The notes beneath the pieces are model-generated. The model did no database searches, had not been told where the DNA came from, and saw nothing but the letters and a program-made list of their open reading frames with translations. Positions 1-6,229 of a stretch of 9,327 nt of DNA are shown piece after piece; positions within the stretch are counted from its first letter, which is position 1; every line of letters begins with the position of its first letter. Both the position numbers and the translations under genes were made by a program. The DNA comes from UBA11612 sp963976395 (GTDB taxonomy: Bacteria > Pseudomonadota > Alphaproteobacteria > Rhodospirillales > Rhodospirillaceae). The DNA is taken from contig CAXBLG010000102.1 in the NCBI GenBank assembly GCA_963976395.1, positions 1 through 9,327 of the forward strand, written 5' to 3'.

Positions 1-1
1 G

Positions 2-697
2 GGCATTGCCGATGGCTGCAAGTTGGCAGGCTGTGCGCTGATCGGCGGCGAAACCGCTGAAATGCCGGGCATGTACGCCCCTGGCCATTACGACCTTGCC
101 GGATTCGCGGTCGGTGCCGTCGAACGCGATCAGGTTCTTACAGGCGACTCAGTTGCGGCTGGTGACATCATTCTTGGCCTTAAGTCTTCGGGCTTTCATT
201 CCAACGGATACTCGCTGGTGCGCCGTGCCGTCGAGATGAGCAGTGTTGGCTATGATGACGCGGCGCCCTTTGCAAACGGCACGACCCTCGGCCAGGCTCT
301 TCTTGCGCCCACACGCATATATGTGAAGAGCTGTCTGGCGGCTGTGCGGGGCGGCCACGTAAAAGCCTTAGCTCATATTACCGGCGGCGGATTTATCGAC
401 AACATCCCCCGTGTTCTCCCCAAGAACCTAGGCGCTGAAGTAGATGCATCTGCAACCCCTCTTCCCCCCATGATGAAATGGCTGGCTAAAACAGCCGAGA
501 TTTCTAATCTCGAAATGGCTCGCACCTTTAATTGCGGGATCGGCATGGCGGTTGTTGTAGCCGAAGAAAATGCAGACGCTGCACAAGCCATTCTGGCCGA
601 GCACGGAGAAACGGTATTGCGGATAGGCAGGATCGTCGAGCTTACCGAGGGTCCGCAGGTCAAGATGCTTAACCTAGAGAACTGGTCAAAGCCCTAA
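2..697 (+). CDS. purM: Phosphoribosylformylglycinamidine cyclo-ligase (AIR synthetase), 5' truncated by window
   Basis: PurM closes the imidazole ring in de novo purine synthesis: FGAM plus ATP gives AIR. It is a cytoplasmic enzyme. Reading from base 2, the frame gives 231 residues and a TAA stop at 695-697. The family is usually about 345 residues, so roughly the first third lies left of the window. The visible part begins inside the conserved central block (GIADGCKLAGCALIGGETAE, then MPGMY). It continues with the SSGFHSNGYSLVR motif, the ITGGGFIDNIPRVLP motif and the FNCGIGM motif of the AIRS C-terminal domain. There is no frameshift. A TTG at 23 is internal and is not the start. The usual partner purN does not follow it. 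Instead purN lies on the opposite strand and the two stop codons overlap. Identification is very secure; only the missing N-terminus is unknown. Confidence 0.97.
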   Translation, partial: GIADGCKLAGCALIGGETAEMPGMYAPGHYDLAGFAVGAVERDQVLTGDSVAAGDIILGLKSSGFHSNGYSLVRRAVEMSSVGYDDAAPFANGTTLGQALLAPTRIYVKSCLAAVRGGHVKALAHITGGGFIDNIPRVLPKNLGAEVDASATPLPPMMKWLAKTAEISNLEMARTFNCGIGMAVVVAEENADAAQAILAEHGETVLRIGRIVELTEGPQVKMLNLENWSKP

Positions 698-1335
698 ACG
701 TGCCTGGAGGCCCGTGCAATTTGATCTAAATCAATCTCGCCGGACACAATGCGTCGCAAGGTTTCAGGAAACAGCTCTTGCTCCTTGGCTTGAACCCGAG
801 CGGTCAGAGTTTCAACCGTATCGCCGGACTGCACCGACACCGGCACCTGGACCACCACCGGACCATGGTCGTACTCACCATCCACGAGATGAATAGTAAC
901 GCCGGTTTCCGCATCTCCTGACTTGAGAACGGCCTCATGAACAAAGCGACCGTACATGCCTTTGCCGCCGTACTTGGGCAACAACGCCGGGTGAACATTC
1001 AAAATACGCCCAGCAAACGCAGCCAGCGTCTCAGACCCTAGTTTACGCATATATCCCGCCATCACCACGAAGTCGGTGTTGTAACGGCTCAGGGTTGCGG
1101 CAATGGCTGCATCCGCCGCCGCTTCCGTTCCTTCGGATGTCGCGCTGATATGAAAGGACGGGAGGCCATTGTCTCGCGCCCAGTCCACAGCCCCGCTACC
1201 GGCATTATTGCTGATGAGAACCACTGGGTTCACGTTCAACAGGCCGGAGCGGCAAGCTGCCACTATGGCGCGCATATTAGAGCCGTTATGAGAGGCGAGG
1301 AACGCTACGTTGGGGCGAGCCTGCACCTGCGTCAT
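694..1335 (-). CDS. purN: Phosphoribosylglycinamide formyltransferase, divergent GGKGMYG subtype
   Basis: PurN transfers a formyl group from 10-formyl-THF to GAR, the third step of de novo purine synthesis. The product is 213 residues, a normal family length. The phosphate loop reads SHNGSNM (15-21) where SGxGSNL is usual. The catalytic set is present: N113 and H115 in ILNVHPALLP, and D156 in GEYDHG. After LLP the protein reads KYGGKGMYG (121-129). Canonical proteobacterial PurN has a PGLHTH-type segment there; from memory the GGKGMYG form resembles Bacteroidetes PurN. The ATG start is preceded by an AGAGG-like Shine-Dalgarno (about 1338-1342). It sits 21 bases after the ndk stop, so co-transcription with ndk is likely. 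Its TAG stop (694-696) overlaps the TAA of convergent purM. The enzyme family is secure; the subtype origin is inference. Confidence 0.93.
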   Translation of the reverse strand: MTQVQARPNVAFLASHNGSNMRAIVAACRSGLLNVNPVVLISNNAGSGAVDWARDNGLPSFHISATSEGTEAAADAAIAATLSRYNTDFVVMAGYMRKLGSETLAAFAGRILNVHPALLPKYGGKGMYGRFVHEAVLKSGDAETGVTIHLVDGEYDHGPVVVQVPVSVQSGDTVETLTARVQAKEQELFPETLRRIVSGEIDLDQIARASRHV

Positions 1336-1356
1336 GGCCTCTTTCGACGGCCTTTA

Positions 1357-1779
1357 TTAGCCGACGATTTCGATAGCTGCGAAAAAGTAAGCGATCTCGA
1401 TAGCAGCGTTCTCGGCAGAATCTGATCCATGAGCCGAGTTGGCTTCGATAGACTCTGCAAACGTCTTACGGATCGTTCCTTCTTCCGCCTTGGCAGGATC
1501 GGTCGCGCCCATGATTTCGCGGTTCTTCGCAATCGCGTTCTCGCCTTCCAGAACCTGCACGACCACCGGACCCGAGGTCATAAATGTACACAAGTCGTTG
1601 AAGAAGGGACGCTCTTTGTGAACCGCGTAAAATCCTTCAGCTTGAGCGCGCGTCAGGGTCAGACGTTTTTGCGCAACAATGCGCAATCCGCCCGCCTCCA
1701 GCATCGCATTGACTTTGCCGGTAAGATTGCGGCGTGTGGCATCGGGCTTAATAATGGAGAATGTGCGTTCAATGGCCAT
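1357..1779 (-). CDS. ndk: Nucleoside diphosphate kinase
   Basis: Ndk moves the gamma phosphate between nucleoside tri- and diphosphates through a phospho-histidine and balances NTP and dNTP pools in the cytoplasm. The 140 residues match the normal family length. The N-terminus MAIERTFSIIKPDA carries the nucleotide-binding lysine K11. The active-site block GTIRKTFAESIEANSAHGSDS contains the phospho-acceptor H117; the usual text is NxVHGSDS, so Ala before His is a mild variant. The ATG start is supported by a CAGG at about 1785-1788. An AAGGA at 1795-1799 lies rather far upstream. The gene follows holC after 93 bases that hold a promoter-like site, and purN follows after 21 bases. It is therefore probably read both from upstream and from its own promoter. 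Confidence 0.97.
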   Translation of the reverse strand: MAIERTFSIIKPDATRRNLTGKVNAMLEAGGLRIVAQKRLTLTRAQAEGFYAVHKERPFFNDLCTFMTSGPVVVQVLEGENAIAKNREIMGATDPAKAEEGTIRKTFAESIEANSAHGSDSAENAAIEIAYFFAAIEIVG

Positions 1780-1837
1780 GGGAACCTGCGCCAGTCCTTA
1801 TAAAAATGAAACGGAAACGAGATATCGAATGCGCGGC

Positions 1838-1866
1838 GTTATAGACAACTCCCGGCGGACGCGCAA
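1838..1866 (-). promoter_or_regulatory. Candidate ndk promoter
   Basis: On the minus strand, TTGCGC (1861-1866) and TATAAC (1838-1843) are separated by 17 bases, in the gap between the holC stop and the ndk start. The -10 differs from TATAAT at one base. The predicted start would leave a leader of about 50 bases. The sequence over the -10 closely matches the candidate hflK promoter at 6075-6103. This is seen by eye only; no transcript evidence exists. Confidence 0.42.
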
Positions 1867-1872
1867 CCGGCC

Positions 1873-2319
1873 CTAACTGCTCTTTTCCTGCCATCCTGAC
1901 GGGGTCTGCTGCCAGTAATGGAGTTCGTGACCAGCAGATTTGGCGGCAGACCAACGCTCCCGAGCGGCGGCAGTCGCCTCGGGGTTCGTCCCATCGAATA
2001 GATCCAGACAACGTTCATAGGCCGGCAAATTAGCCGATACCATACCCTCGGTCAGCACGAGCATATTGGCATTGTTGTGATTTTCATCGCGGTCGGTCAG
2101 CCAAATCGGCTGTTCGCCGGACGAACCGTCTTTTGCCGTACCATGAGGTAACCAGGAATTCGGATTGTACGTCCACAGCATCCCAGCCAATGCCTCAACG
2201 CGCTCTGGAGAAGAGGCGAGGACCAACGCCCGATGTCCGCCCTGGTGCACACGCTCCAACAACTGCGGAAGCGCGCGTTCTACCGGAGTGCGCTCAAGAT
2301 GATAAAAATCAACCCGCAC
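1873..2319 (-). CDS. holC: DNA polymerase III chi subunit
   Basis: Chi is the clamp-loader accessory subunit that links DNA polymerase III to single-strand-binding protein. The 148 residues fit the family length. Recognisable elements are the N-terminal FYHL (5-8), the LPQLLERVHQGGHRALV helix-strand stretch, and LWTYNPNSWLPHG (48-60). Then come the asparagine run ahead of MLVLTEG, the LFDG motif (around 107-110), ARERW, and the C-terminal HYWQQTPSGWQEK. The start codon is GTG (2317-2319), chosen because AAGGA lies six bases upstream. The gene begins 28 bases after the stop of the Do protease and probably shares its transcript. As I recall, holC in this class is often next to the leucyl aminopeptidase gene, so sitting directly behind the protease is slightly unusual. 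No catalytic residues are expected. Confidence 0.93.
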   Translation of the reverse strand: MRVDFYHLERTPVERALPQLLERVHQGGHRALVLASSPERVEALAGMLWTYNPNSWLPHGTAKDGSSGEQPIWLTDRDENHNNANMLVLTEGMVSANLPAYERCLDLFDGTNPEATAAARERWSAAKSAGHELHYWQQTPSGWQEKSS

Positions 2320-2325
2320 GAACGA

Positions 2326-2330
2326 TCCTT
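2326..2330 (-). promoter_or_regulatory. holC ribosome binding site
   Basis: AAGGA on the minus strand lies six bases before the GTG at 2317-2319. It decides for this non-ATG start. Confidence 0.7.
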
Positions 2331-2347
2331 AGCCTTTCTGTTCGGAA

Positions 2348-3820
2348 TTAGCCCGCCATCTTCACCGGCACGTAACGGATTCCGCCATCCGTCGTAATAC
2401 GAACCAGCACGATGTTCTTCTCAGTGTCCTTCGCTTTTTGCAGAGCGACACGGGCATCCGCGATATTCAGCACCTTCATTTGCTGAATTTCATCGATCAC
2501 GTCTCCCTCTCGGAGCCCCTTAAATGCGGCATCGCTAAAATCATCAATTTTAACGACCATCAAACCACGCATAGTGGATGGCAAAGAGAGTTTATCACGG
2601 ACGAGATCGCTGATCTCCACCACTGTAACGCCGAGAGCCGCCAGCTCGATCTCTTCCGGAGCGGATGGCTTTGCGGGTTTGTCCACGTCTTTACTGGCGA
2701 CAGGGTTTGTCTCCTCGGGATCAAGCTCCCCAACTATCATCTTGACGACCTTGCGCTCTCCTTCGCGCCAAACTTCAACATCGACGGTACTGTCGATGGC
2801 CGTTGCCGCCACGACTTTAGGCAGTTCTTCCATTTTATCGATGGGCTTGCCGTTAAATGACAAGATGATATCGCTGGCTTCAATTCCTGCACCGATGGCC
2901 GGTCCGTCTTCTATGACCTGAGAGACCAGCGCGCCGCGCGCCCGATCCAGACCAAGGCTAAGTGCGATTTCTTCCGACACACTTTGAATTTGCACGCCGA
3001 TCCAGCCTCGCCGTGTCCGACCGTACTTACGCAGATCCTCAATAACACCAGCGATCAAATTCGACGATGCGGCAAAGCCAACCCCCACGCTGCCACCAGA
3101 CGGAGAAAAGATTGCGGTATTTACGCCAATGACTTGTCCATCCATGTTGAACAGAGGCCCCCCGGAATTGCCCCGGTTAATAGACGCATCGGTTTGAATA
3201 AAATCGTCGTAGCTCCCAGCACGGATATTGCGGGCCCTCGCGGAAATAATTCCGGCCGTCACCGTGCCCGAAAGACCGAATGGATTGCCGATTGCAACTA
3301 CCCAGTCGCCGACACGCGCAACATCCGAATCTCCCCACTTTAAGGCAGGCAAGTTATCTTTAGACTCTACTTTGAGCAATGCGATGTCGACTTTCTCATC
3401 GCGCCCAACGATCACTGCGTCTAAAACAGTATCATCCGCCAGAGTGACGGAAATCTCGTCCGCATTCTCAATGACGTGATTATTGGTGACGATATATCCC
3501 GCTTTATCAATAATGAAACCAGATCCCAGCGAGGACTGACGACGCCGTTGCGGCCGATTATTCTCGCCGTCCGGATTTCGGCGTCGCTCGAAAAATTCGC
3601 GAAACCAATCATCCCAAGGAACGTCACCAGGCCCCGCGTTTTCGTCACGCGAGCCGCCGCGATAAGACGTCGTGGAGATGTTAACTACAGCCGGGCTGAG
3701 TTTTTCCGCAAGGTCCGCAAAACTTTCCGGGGGGCCCTTGGCATCGACGGCGTTTATATTTGGACCGGCCATAGCGACGACCGCGAACAGCACTAGAGCA
3801 ATACGACGGATGGTTCTCAA
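2348..3820 (-). CDS. degP: Do-family periplasmic serine endoprotease (DegP/DegQ/MucD-like)
   Basis: HtrA-type periplasmic protease and chaperone that removes or refolds damaged envelope proteins. I start it at TTG 3818-3820, giving 490 residues, because GGGAGGG lies six bases upstream and a typical signal peptide follows at once: an Arg-rich start, a hydrophobic stretch (about 7-18) and a likely cut after VDA (residue 27). The longer frame to 3898 only adds MSCWSLMFRR-type sequence before the Shine-Dalgarno. The protease domain shows the triad: H115 (TNNHVIE), D145 (VDIALL) and S219 (RGNSGGPLF). PDZ1 spans about 270-365 and PDZ2 about 395-485, with a Lys/Pro/Glu linker between. A charged loop (RRRNPDGENN region) sits before the protease core, as in this family. 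It follows hflC after 179 bases and precedes holC by 28. Assignment to degP rather than degQ or mucD is not resolved. Confidence 0.95.
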   Translation of the reverse strand: MRTIRRIALVLFAVVAMAGPNINAVDAKGPPESFADLAEKLSPAVVNISTTSYRGGSRDENAGPGDVPWDDWFREFFERRRNPDGENNRPQRRRQSSLGSGFIIDKAGYIVTNNHVIENADEISVTLADDTVLDAVIVGRDEKVDIALLKVESKDNLPALKWGDSDVARVGDWVVAIGNPFGLSGTVTAGIISARARNIRAGSYDDFIQTDASINRGNSGGPLFNMDGQVIGVNTAIFSPSGGSVGVGFAASSNLIAGVIEDLRKYGRTRRGWIGVQIQSVSEEIALSLGLDRARGALVSQVIEDGPAIGAGIEASDIILSFNGKPIDKMEELPKVVAATAIDSTVDVEVWREGERKVVKMIVGELDPEETNPVASKDVDKPAKPSAPEEIELAALGVTVVEISDLVRDKLSLPSTMRGLMVVKIDDFSDAAFKGLREGDVIDEIQQMKVLNIADARVALQKAKDTEKNIVLVRITTDGGIRYVPVKMAG

Positions 3821-3826
3821 AACCGG

Positions 3827-3833
3827 CCCTCCC
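3827..3833 (-). promoter_or_regulatory. degP ribosome binding site
   Basis: GGGAGGG on the minus strand lies six bases upstream of the TTG at 3818-3820. This strong site, followed by a clean signal peptide, is the main reason for preferring the short start. Confidence 0.75.
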
Positions 3834-3864
3834 TGGGCAAATTGATACGTGCCTTTTATCCTGG

Positions 3865-3893
3865 ATTGTCGCCGGAACATAAGGGACCAGCAA
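3865..3893 (-). promoter_or_regulatory. Candidate degP internal promoter
   Basis: On the minus strand, TTGCTG (3888-3893) and GACAAT (3865-3870) are 17 bases apart. They lie downstream of the hairpin at 3917-3948 and upstream of the degP start. The -10 match is only four of six. If real, it would let degP be expressed independently of hflKC and would also exclude the longer degP start. Weak evidence. Confidence 0.28.
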
Positions 3894-3916
3894 GACAAGA
3901 CCTTTAAACGGCTCCT

Positions 3917-3948
3917 TCGCGTTCTTCCGGCGGGCCGGAAGAACGCGA
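3917..3948 (-). terminator. Perfect inverted repeat between hflC and degP (possible attenuator or mRNA-processing hairpin)
   Basis: TCGCGTTCTTCCGG (3917-3930) and its exact complement CCGGAAGAACGCGA (3935-3948) form a 14-bp perfect stem with a four-base loop. In the minus-strand transcript the stem is followed by AGGAGCCGTTTAAAGG, with no uridine run. It is therefore not a classical intrinsic terminator. It lies about 50 bases after the hflC stop and could stabilise the hflKC mRNA, reduce read-through into degP, or bind a protein as DNA. The structure is certain; the role is inference. Confidence 0.5.
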
Positions 3949-3999
3949 GGTAACCGAATAAAGTCAGTCGAAACAGCGCAGTAGCTTAATCGCGCGGCT

Positions 4000-4860
4000 C
4001 TAGCGCGGCAGCTCATCGAAGTAGCGGAAAAACTCGGAGTTCGGGCTTAGAACCATGGTTGTGCCCTCACCCAAAGCCGATCGGTAAGCCTCCATAGCTC
4101 GGAAAAACGCATAGAATTTAGGATCTTTTCCTTGGGCATTGTTCAGAATTCTTCGGCTTTGCGCTTCGCCTTCGCCGATAAGCGTTTGAGATTGCTTCTG
4201 GGCCTCCGCGATTAAAACCGTTCTTTCACGGTCTGCCTCGGCTTCGATGCGCGATTTCTGCTCTTCGCCGCGACCGCGAAAATCGGCCGCCTCCGCCATA
4301 CGGTCAGAACGCATGCGGTTATAAGTCGCTTGGGTTGTGTCAGTGGTCAACTCCGTACGCCCAATGCGAACTTCAACAACCTCCACACCGAACTCAGGAG
4401 CGCGACGACGCACCGCTTCGGTAATCTGAGTCATAACCTTTTGACGACTTCCCCCCAGAACATCCGTTAAATCGGCCTGGCCTAAGGCATCGCGCACACT
4501 ACCGTTCAAAATGCTCCCGAAGCGGTCACGAAATGCGGTGTCAGTCATCACCGTTTGGTAAAAATTCAACGGATCAACTATTTTGTACCGCGCAAAGGCA
4601 TCAACATTAATACGCCGTTGATCCACCAAGGACATATCCTGGCCCTGCGGATCAAGCTCAAGTATGCGAGACTCGTAGTAGGACACGTTCTGGATAAACG
4701 GGATTTTAAAATGAAGTCCCGGCTCGGTTATAACCCGACGCGGCTCACCAAACTGTAGCACCAACGCCTGTTGGGTCTGGTGGACAGTGAACATTGCGCC
4801 GAAAGCAGCAAAAAATGCCGCTACCAATACAATGAGCAGAATGGTTAAACGCGGGCTCAT
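4000..4860 (-). CDS. hflC: FtsH modulator, SPFH/band-7 protein HflC
   Basis: HflC pairs with HflK to form a large membrane-anchored periplasmic cage around the FtsH AAA protease and tunes its access to substrates. The 286 residues match the family. A single N-terminal membrane helix spans about residues 5-25 (LTILLIVLVAAFFAAFGAMF). The SPFH domain follows, starting VHQTQQALVLQFGEP and containing DQRRINVDAFARYKIVDP. A long charged coiled-coil stretch lies around 180-235 (RMAEAADFRGRGEEQKSRIEA region). The C-terminus is SPNSEFFRYF, typical of HflC. The ATG start has AGGAGG (4867-4872) six bases upstream and overlaps the hflK stop as ATGA, showing translational coupling. The gap to degP is 179 bases and contains a strong hairpin. 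No unusual residues are seen. Confidence 0.96.
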   Translation of the reverse strand: MSPRLTILLIVLVAAFFAAFGAMFTVHQTQQALVLQFGEPRRVITEPGLHFKIPFIQNVSYYESRILELDPQGQDMSLVDQRRINVDAFARYKIVDPLNFYQTVMTDTAFRDRFGSILNGSVRDALGQADLTDVLGGSRQKVMTQITEAVRRRAPEFGVEVVEVRIGRTELTTDTTQATYNRMRSDRMAEAADFRGRGEEQKSRIEAEADRERTVLIAEAQKQSQTLIGEGEAQSRRILNNAQGKDPKFYAFFRAMEAYRSALGEGTTMVLSPNSEFFRYFDELPR

Positions 4861-5999
4861 TGTGCCCCTCCTACCGCTTGAGGTTGTGACGACCTGGACC
4901 GTTTTTGCACTTCGGGTAACGGTAGGTAGGGCACCACTCCAGATCCGCCTTCATCGTCCATCATAATAATTTCGGATCGACCCAATACTTCCTGCATGGT
5001 TTCCAGATAAAGACGGCGGATAGTGATGTCCTTGTCGGCAACATATGTTTCATAGAAAGCGTTAAAGCGAGCTGCCTGCCCTTCGGACTCGCGAATTAGT
5101 TTTTCTCTCTCGGCTGTAGCCGCCTCGACCATGCGGGCCGCTTCACCCTTCGCCCGGGGAATGATGTCGTTGCGGTAAGCAAGCGCTTCGTTACGCAAGC
5201 GTTCCTCGTCCTGTTTAGCTCTTTGCACTTCGGCAAAAGCATCAATTACATCGGTCGGCGGATCGGCTTTTTGAATACGAAGATCCAAAATCGTGATACC
5301 GGCGCCGTATCCATCCATAATCGTCTGCAGAAGATCGCGAGAATCCTGCGCAATCAGCTCACGCTGATTGGTCATAACCGCCTGCAGCGCATTGCGACCT
5401 ACGATTTCACGCACCGCGCTTTCGGCGGCCACTTTCACGGTGCCCTCCGGATCGCGCATGTTGAACAAAAAGTCGCCGGCATCTCGGATACGCCACTGAA
5501 CGACAAACCATACATCGACGATATTTTGATCACCGGCGAGCATATGGCTTTCTTGCGGCACCGCCCTCACGTTTGGTTCTGACCCACGGAAGCCAACTGT
5601 CACTTGGTTGGTTTGGGTTACTTTTGGTCTAATCACCTCTCCGGCAGGTGCGGGAAACCAATAATTTAGACCCGGCTGAGTTGTCCTGACATAACGGCCG
5701 AATAAAAGCTCGACACCCTGTTCATCTGGCTGAACACGATAGAAGCCACTGAGAGCCCAAACCACGATAATCACGGCCGCCAGCAACCAGAGCCCCCTTA
5801 AATTGCCAATCCCGTTTGGCAGAAGACGACGCAGGCGTTCCTGGCCGCTCCGCAGCAGTTCTTCAAGATCAGGTGGAGGCGTACCACCGCCGGACGGGCG
5901 CCCGCCCCAGGGCTTATTGCCTCCGCCTCCGCCTCCGCCGCCGCCGTTGCCTCCCCAGGGTCCACCGCCCCAGGGGCCGCCTTGTTGTTTGTATAACAA
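4857..5999 (-). CDS. hflK: FtsH modulator, SPFH/band-7 protein HflK
   Basis: Partner of HflC in the FtsH-regulating membrane complex. I start it at TTG 5997-5999 (380 residues) because AAGGA lies eight bases upstream and the N-terminus then begins MLYKQQGGPWGGGPWGG, as in other HflK proteins. The longer frame to 6146 would run through the predicted promoter. Residues 7-40 are glycine-rich with repeated PWGG units. A membrane helix lies at about 67-86 (LRGLWLLAAVIIVVWALSGF). The SPFH domain follows, with MLAGDQNIVDV at 153-163. A charged helical region (about 255-310, QRAKQDEERLRNEALAYRND) and a C-terminal EVQKRSRSS tail end the protein. The stop overlaps the hflC start by ATGA. It is probably the first gene of the minus-strand operon and is divergent from mrp. 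Confidence 0.95.
   Translation of the reverse strand: MLYKQQGGPWGGGPWGGNGGGGGGGGGNKPWGGRPSGGGTPPPDLEELLRSGQERLRRLLPNGIGNLRGLWLLAAVIIVVWALSGFYRVQPDEQGVELLFGRYVRTTQPGLNYWFPAPAGEVIRPKVTQTNQVTVGFRGSEPNVRAVPQESHMLAGDQNIVDVWFVVQWRIRDAGDFLFNMRDPEGTVKVAAESAVREIVGRNALQAVMTNQRELIAQDSRDLLQTIMDGYGAGITILDLRIQKADPPTDVIDAFAEVQRAKQDEERLRNEALAYRNDIIPRAKGEAARMVEAATAEREKLIRESEGQAARFNAFYETYVADKDITIRRLYLETMQEVLGRSEIIMMDDEGGSGVVPYLPLPEVQKRSRSSQPQAVGGAQ
5919..5954. repeat. Short triplet-like repeat coding the HflK poly-glycine tract
   Basis: On the + strand, three GCCTCC units (5919-5936) are followed by GCC/GCCG repeats and another GCCTCC. On the minus strand this encodes nine consecutive glycines near the HflK N-terminus. 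Such runs can gain or lose codons by slippage; in-frame changes would only alter the length of the flexible tail. Confidence 0.7.
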
Positions 6000-6007
6000 T
6001 GGATTAA

Positions 6008-6012
6008 TCCTT
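6008..6012 (-). promoter_or_regulatory. hflK ribosome binding site
   Basis: AAGGA on the minus strand lies eight bases before the TTG at 5997-5999 and supports that start over upstream alternatives. Confidence 0.65.
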
Positions 6013-6028
6013 CGCTGACTACGCTCGC

Positions 6029-6044
6029 TGGTCTCCGGAGACCA
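6029..6044. promoter_or_regulatory. 16-bp perfect palindrome in the hflK leader
   Basis: TGGTCTCCGGAGACCA reads identically on both strands. It lies between the candidate hflK promoter and the hflK Shine-Dalgarno, so it would be in the transcribed leader. It could be an operator for a dimeric regulator or an RNA hairpin. No factor can be named from the sequence. Confidence 0.4.
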
Positions 6045-6071
6045 CGCCGTTGCAGGTACAATGAACTGTTT

Positions 6072-6090
6072 GGCGTTATAGGACAACGCC
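6072..6090. promoter_or_regulatory. Inverted repeat over the hflK -10 box
   Basis: GGCGTT and AACGCC are exact complements with seven bases between them, overlapping the predicted TATAAC. Read on the minus strand, GGCGTTGTCCTATAACGCC nearly equals the sequence over the candidate ndk -10 (GGAGTTGTCTATAACGCC, 1835-1852). The position suits a repressor site, but it may simply reflect a shared promoter style. Confidence 0.35.
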
Positions 6091-6103
6091 GCCCGGGCCG
6101 CAA
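6075..6103 (-). promoter_or_regulatory. Candidate hflK operon promoter
   Basis: On the minus strand, TTGCGG (6098-6103) and TATAAC (6075-6080) are separated by 17 bases. Transcription would start near 6068, giving a leader of about 70 bases that contains the 16-bp palindrome and the hflK Shine-Dalgarno. It lies in the divergent hflK-mrp region. Confidence 0.45.
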
Positions 6104-6125
6104 CGCAAGGTGGATAAGAAACCGC

Positions 6126-6154
6126 CTGCGCTCGGTTATGGCGCATCTTATATC
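6126..6154 (+). promoter_or_regulatory. Candidate mrp promoter
   Basis: CTGCGC (6126-6131) and TATATC (6149-6154) are 17 bases apart on the + strand, about 75 bases before the mrp GTG. The -35 resembles the TTGCGC/TTGCGG boxes proposed for ndk and hflK. It is a weak match and is offered because the divergent layout requires a promoter here. Confidence 0.3.
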
Positions 6155-6214
6155 AGGGTTGCAGGCGACACTTTCAACCGGCGACGAGCGGATCAAAATA
6201 ATCAAGCCTCATTC

Positions 6215-6220
6215 AGGGAG
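6215..6220 (+). promoter_or_regulatory. mrp ribosome binding site
   Basis: AGGGAG ends nine bases before the GTG at 6230-6232 and decides for that start over the upstream ATG at 6110. Confidence 0.65.
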
Positions 6221-6229
6221 CAAAGAGTA

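Noticed and set aside
23..697. TTG at 23 as the start of a short purM
   Set aside because: The frame is open to the left edge and encodes conserved PurM sequence before base 23, so the gene is truncated by the window rather than short.
701..712. GCCTGGAGGC near the purM stop as a terminator
   Set aside because: A four-bp stem with a two-base loop cannot form a stable hairpin, and no T run follows.
2438..2860. Long + strand frame opposite the Do protease PDZ domains
   Set aside because: It is antisense to a confidently identified gene and has no family resemblance.
3821..3898. ATG-started N-terminal extension of the Do protease
   Set aside because: It would run through a strong Shine-Dalgarno and place the signal peptide 26 residues inside the protein.
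3681..4016. Minus-strand frame spanning the hflC-degP gap
   Set aside because: It overlaps both real genes in another frame, has no Shine-Dalgarno I trust, and its composition is not protein-like.
6000..6146. N-terminal extension of hflK to the ATG at 6146
   Set aside because: It crosses the predicted promoter and the palindrome, has no family-like sequence, and the glycine-rich HflK N-terminus begins right after the TTG with a good Shine-Dalgarno.
5798..6205. Pro/Arg-rich and Ala-rich open frames over the hflK N-terminus
   Set aside because: They arise from the GC-rich glycine repeat read in other frames and lack any recognisable protein features.
6110..6229. ATG at 6110 as the mrp start
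   Set aside because: The added 40 residues look non-coding and overlap the candidate promoter; the GTG at 6230 has AGGGAG upstream and begins the known domain.
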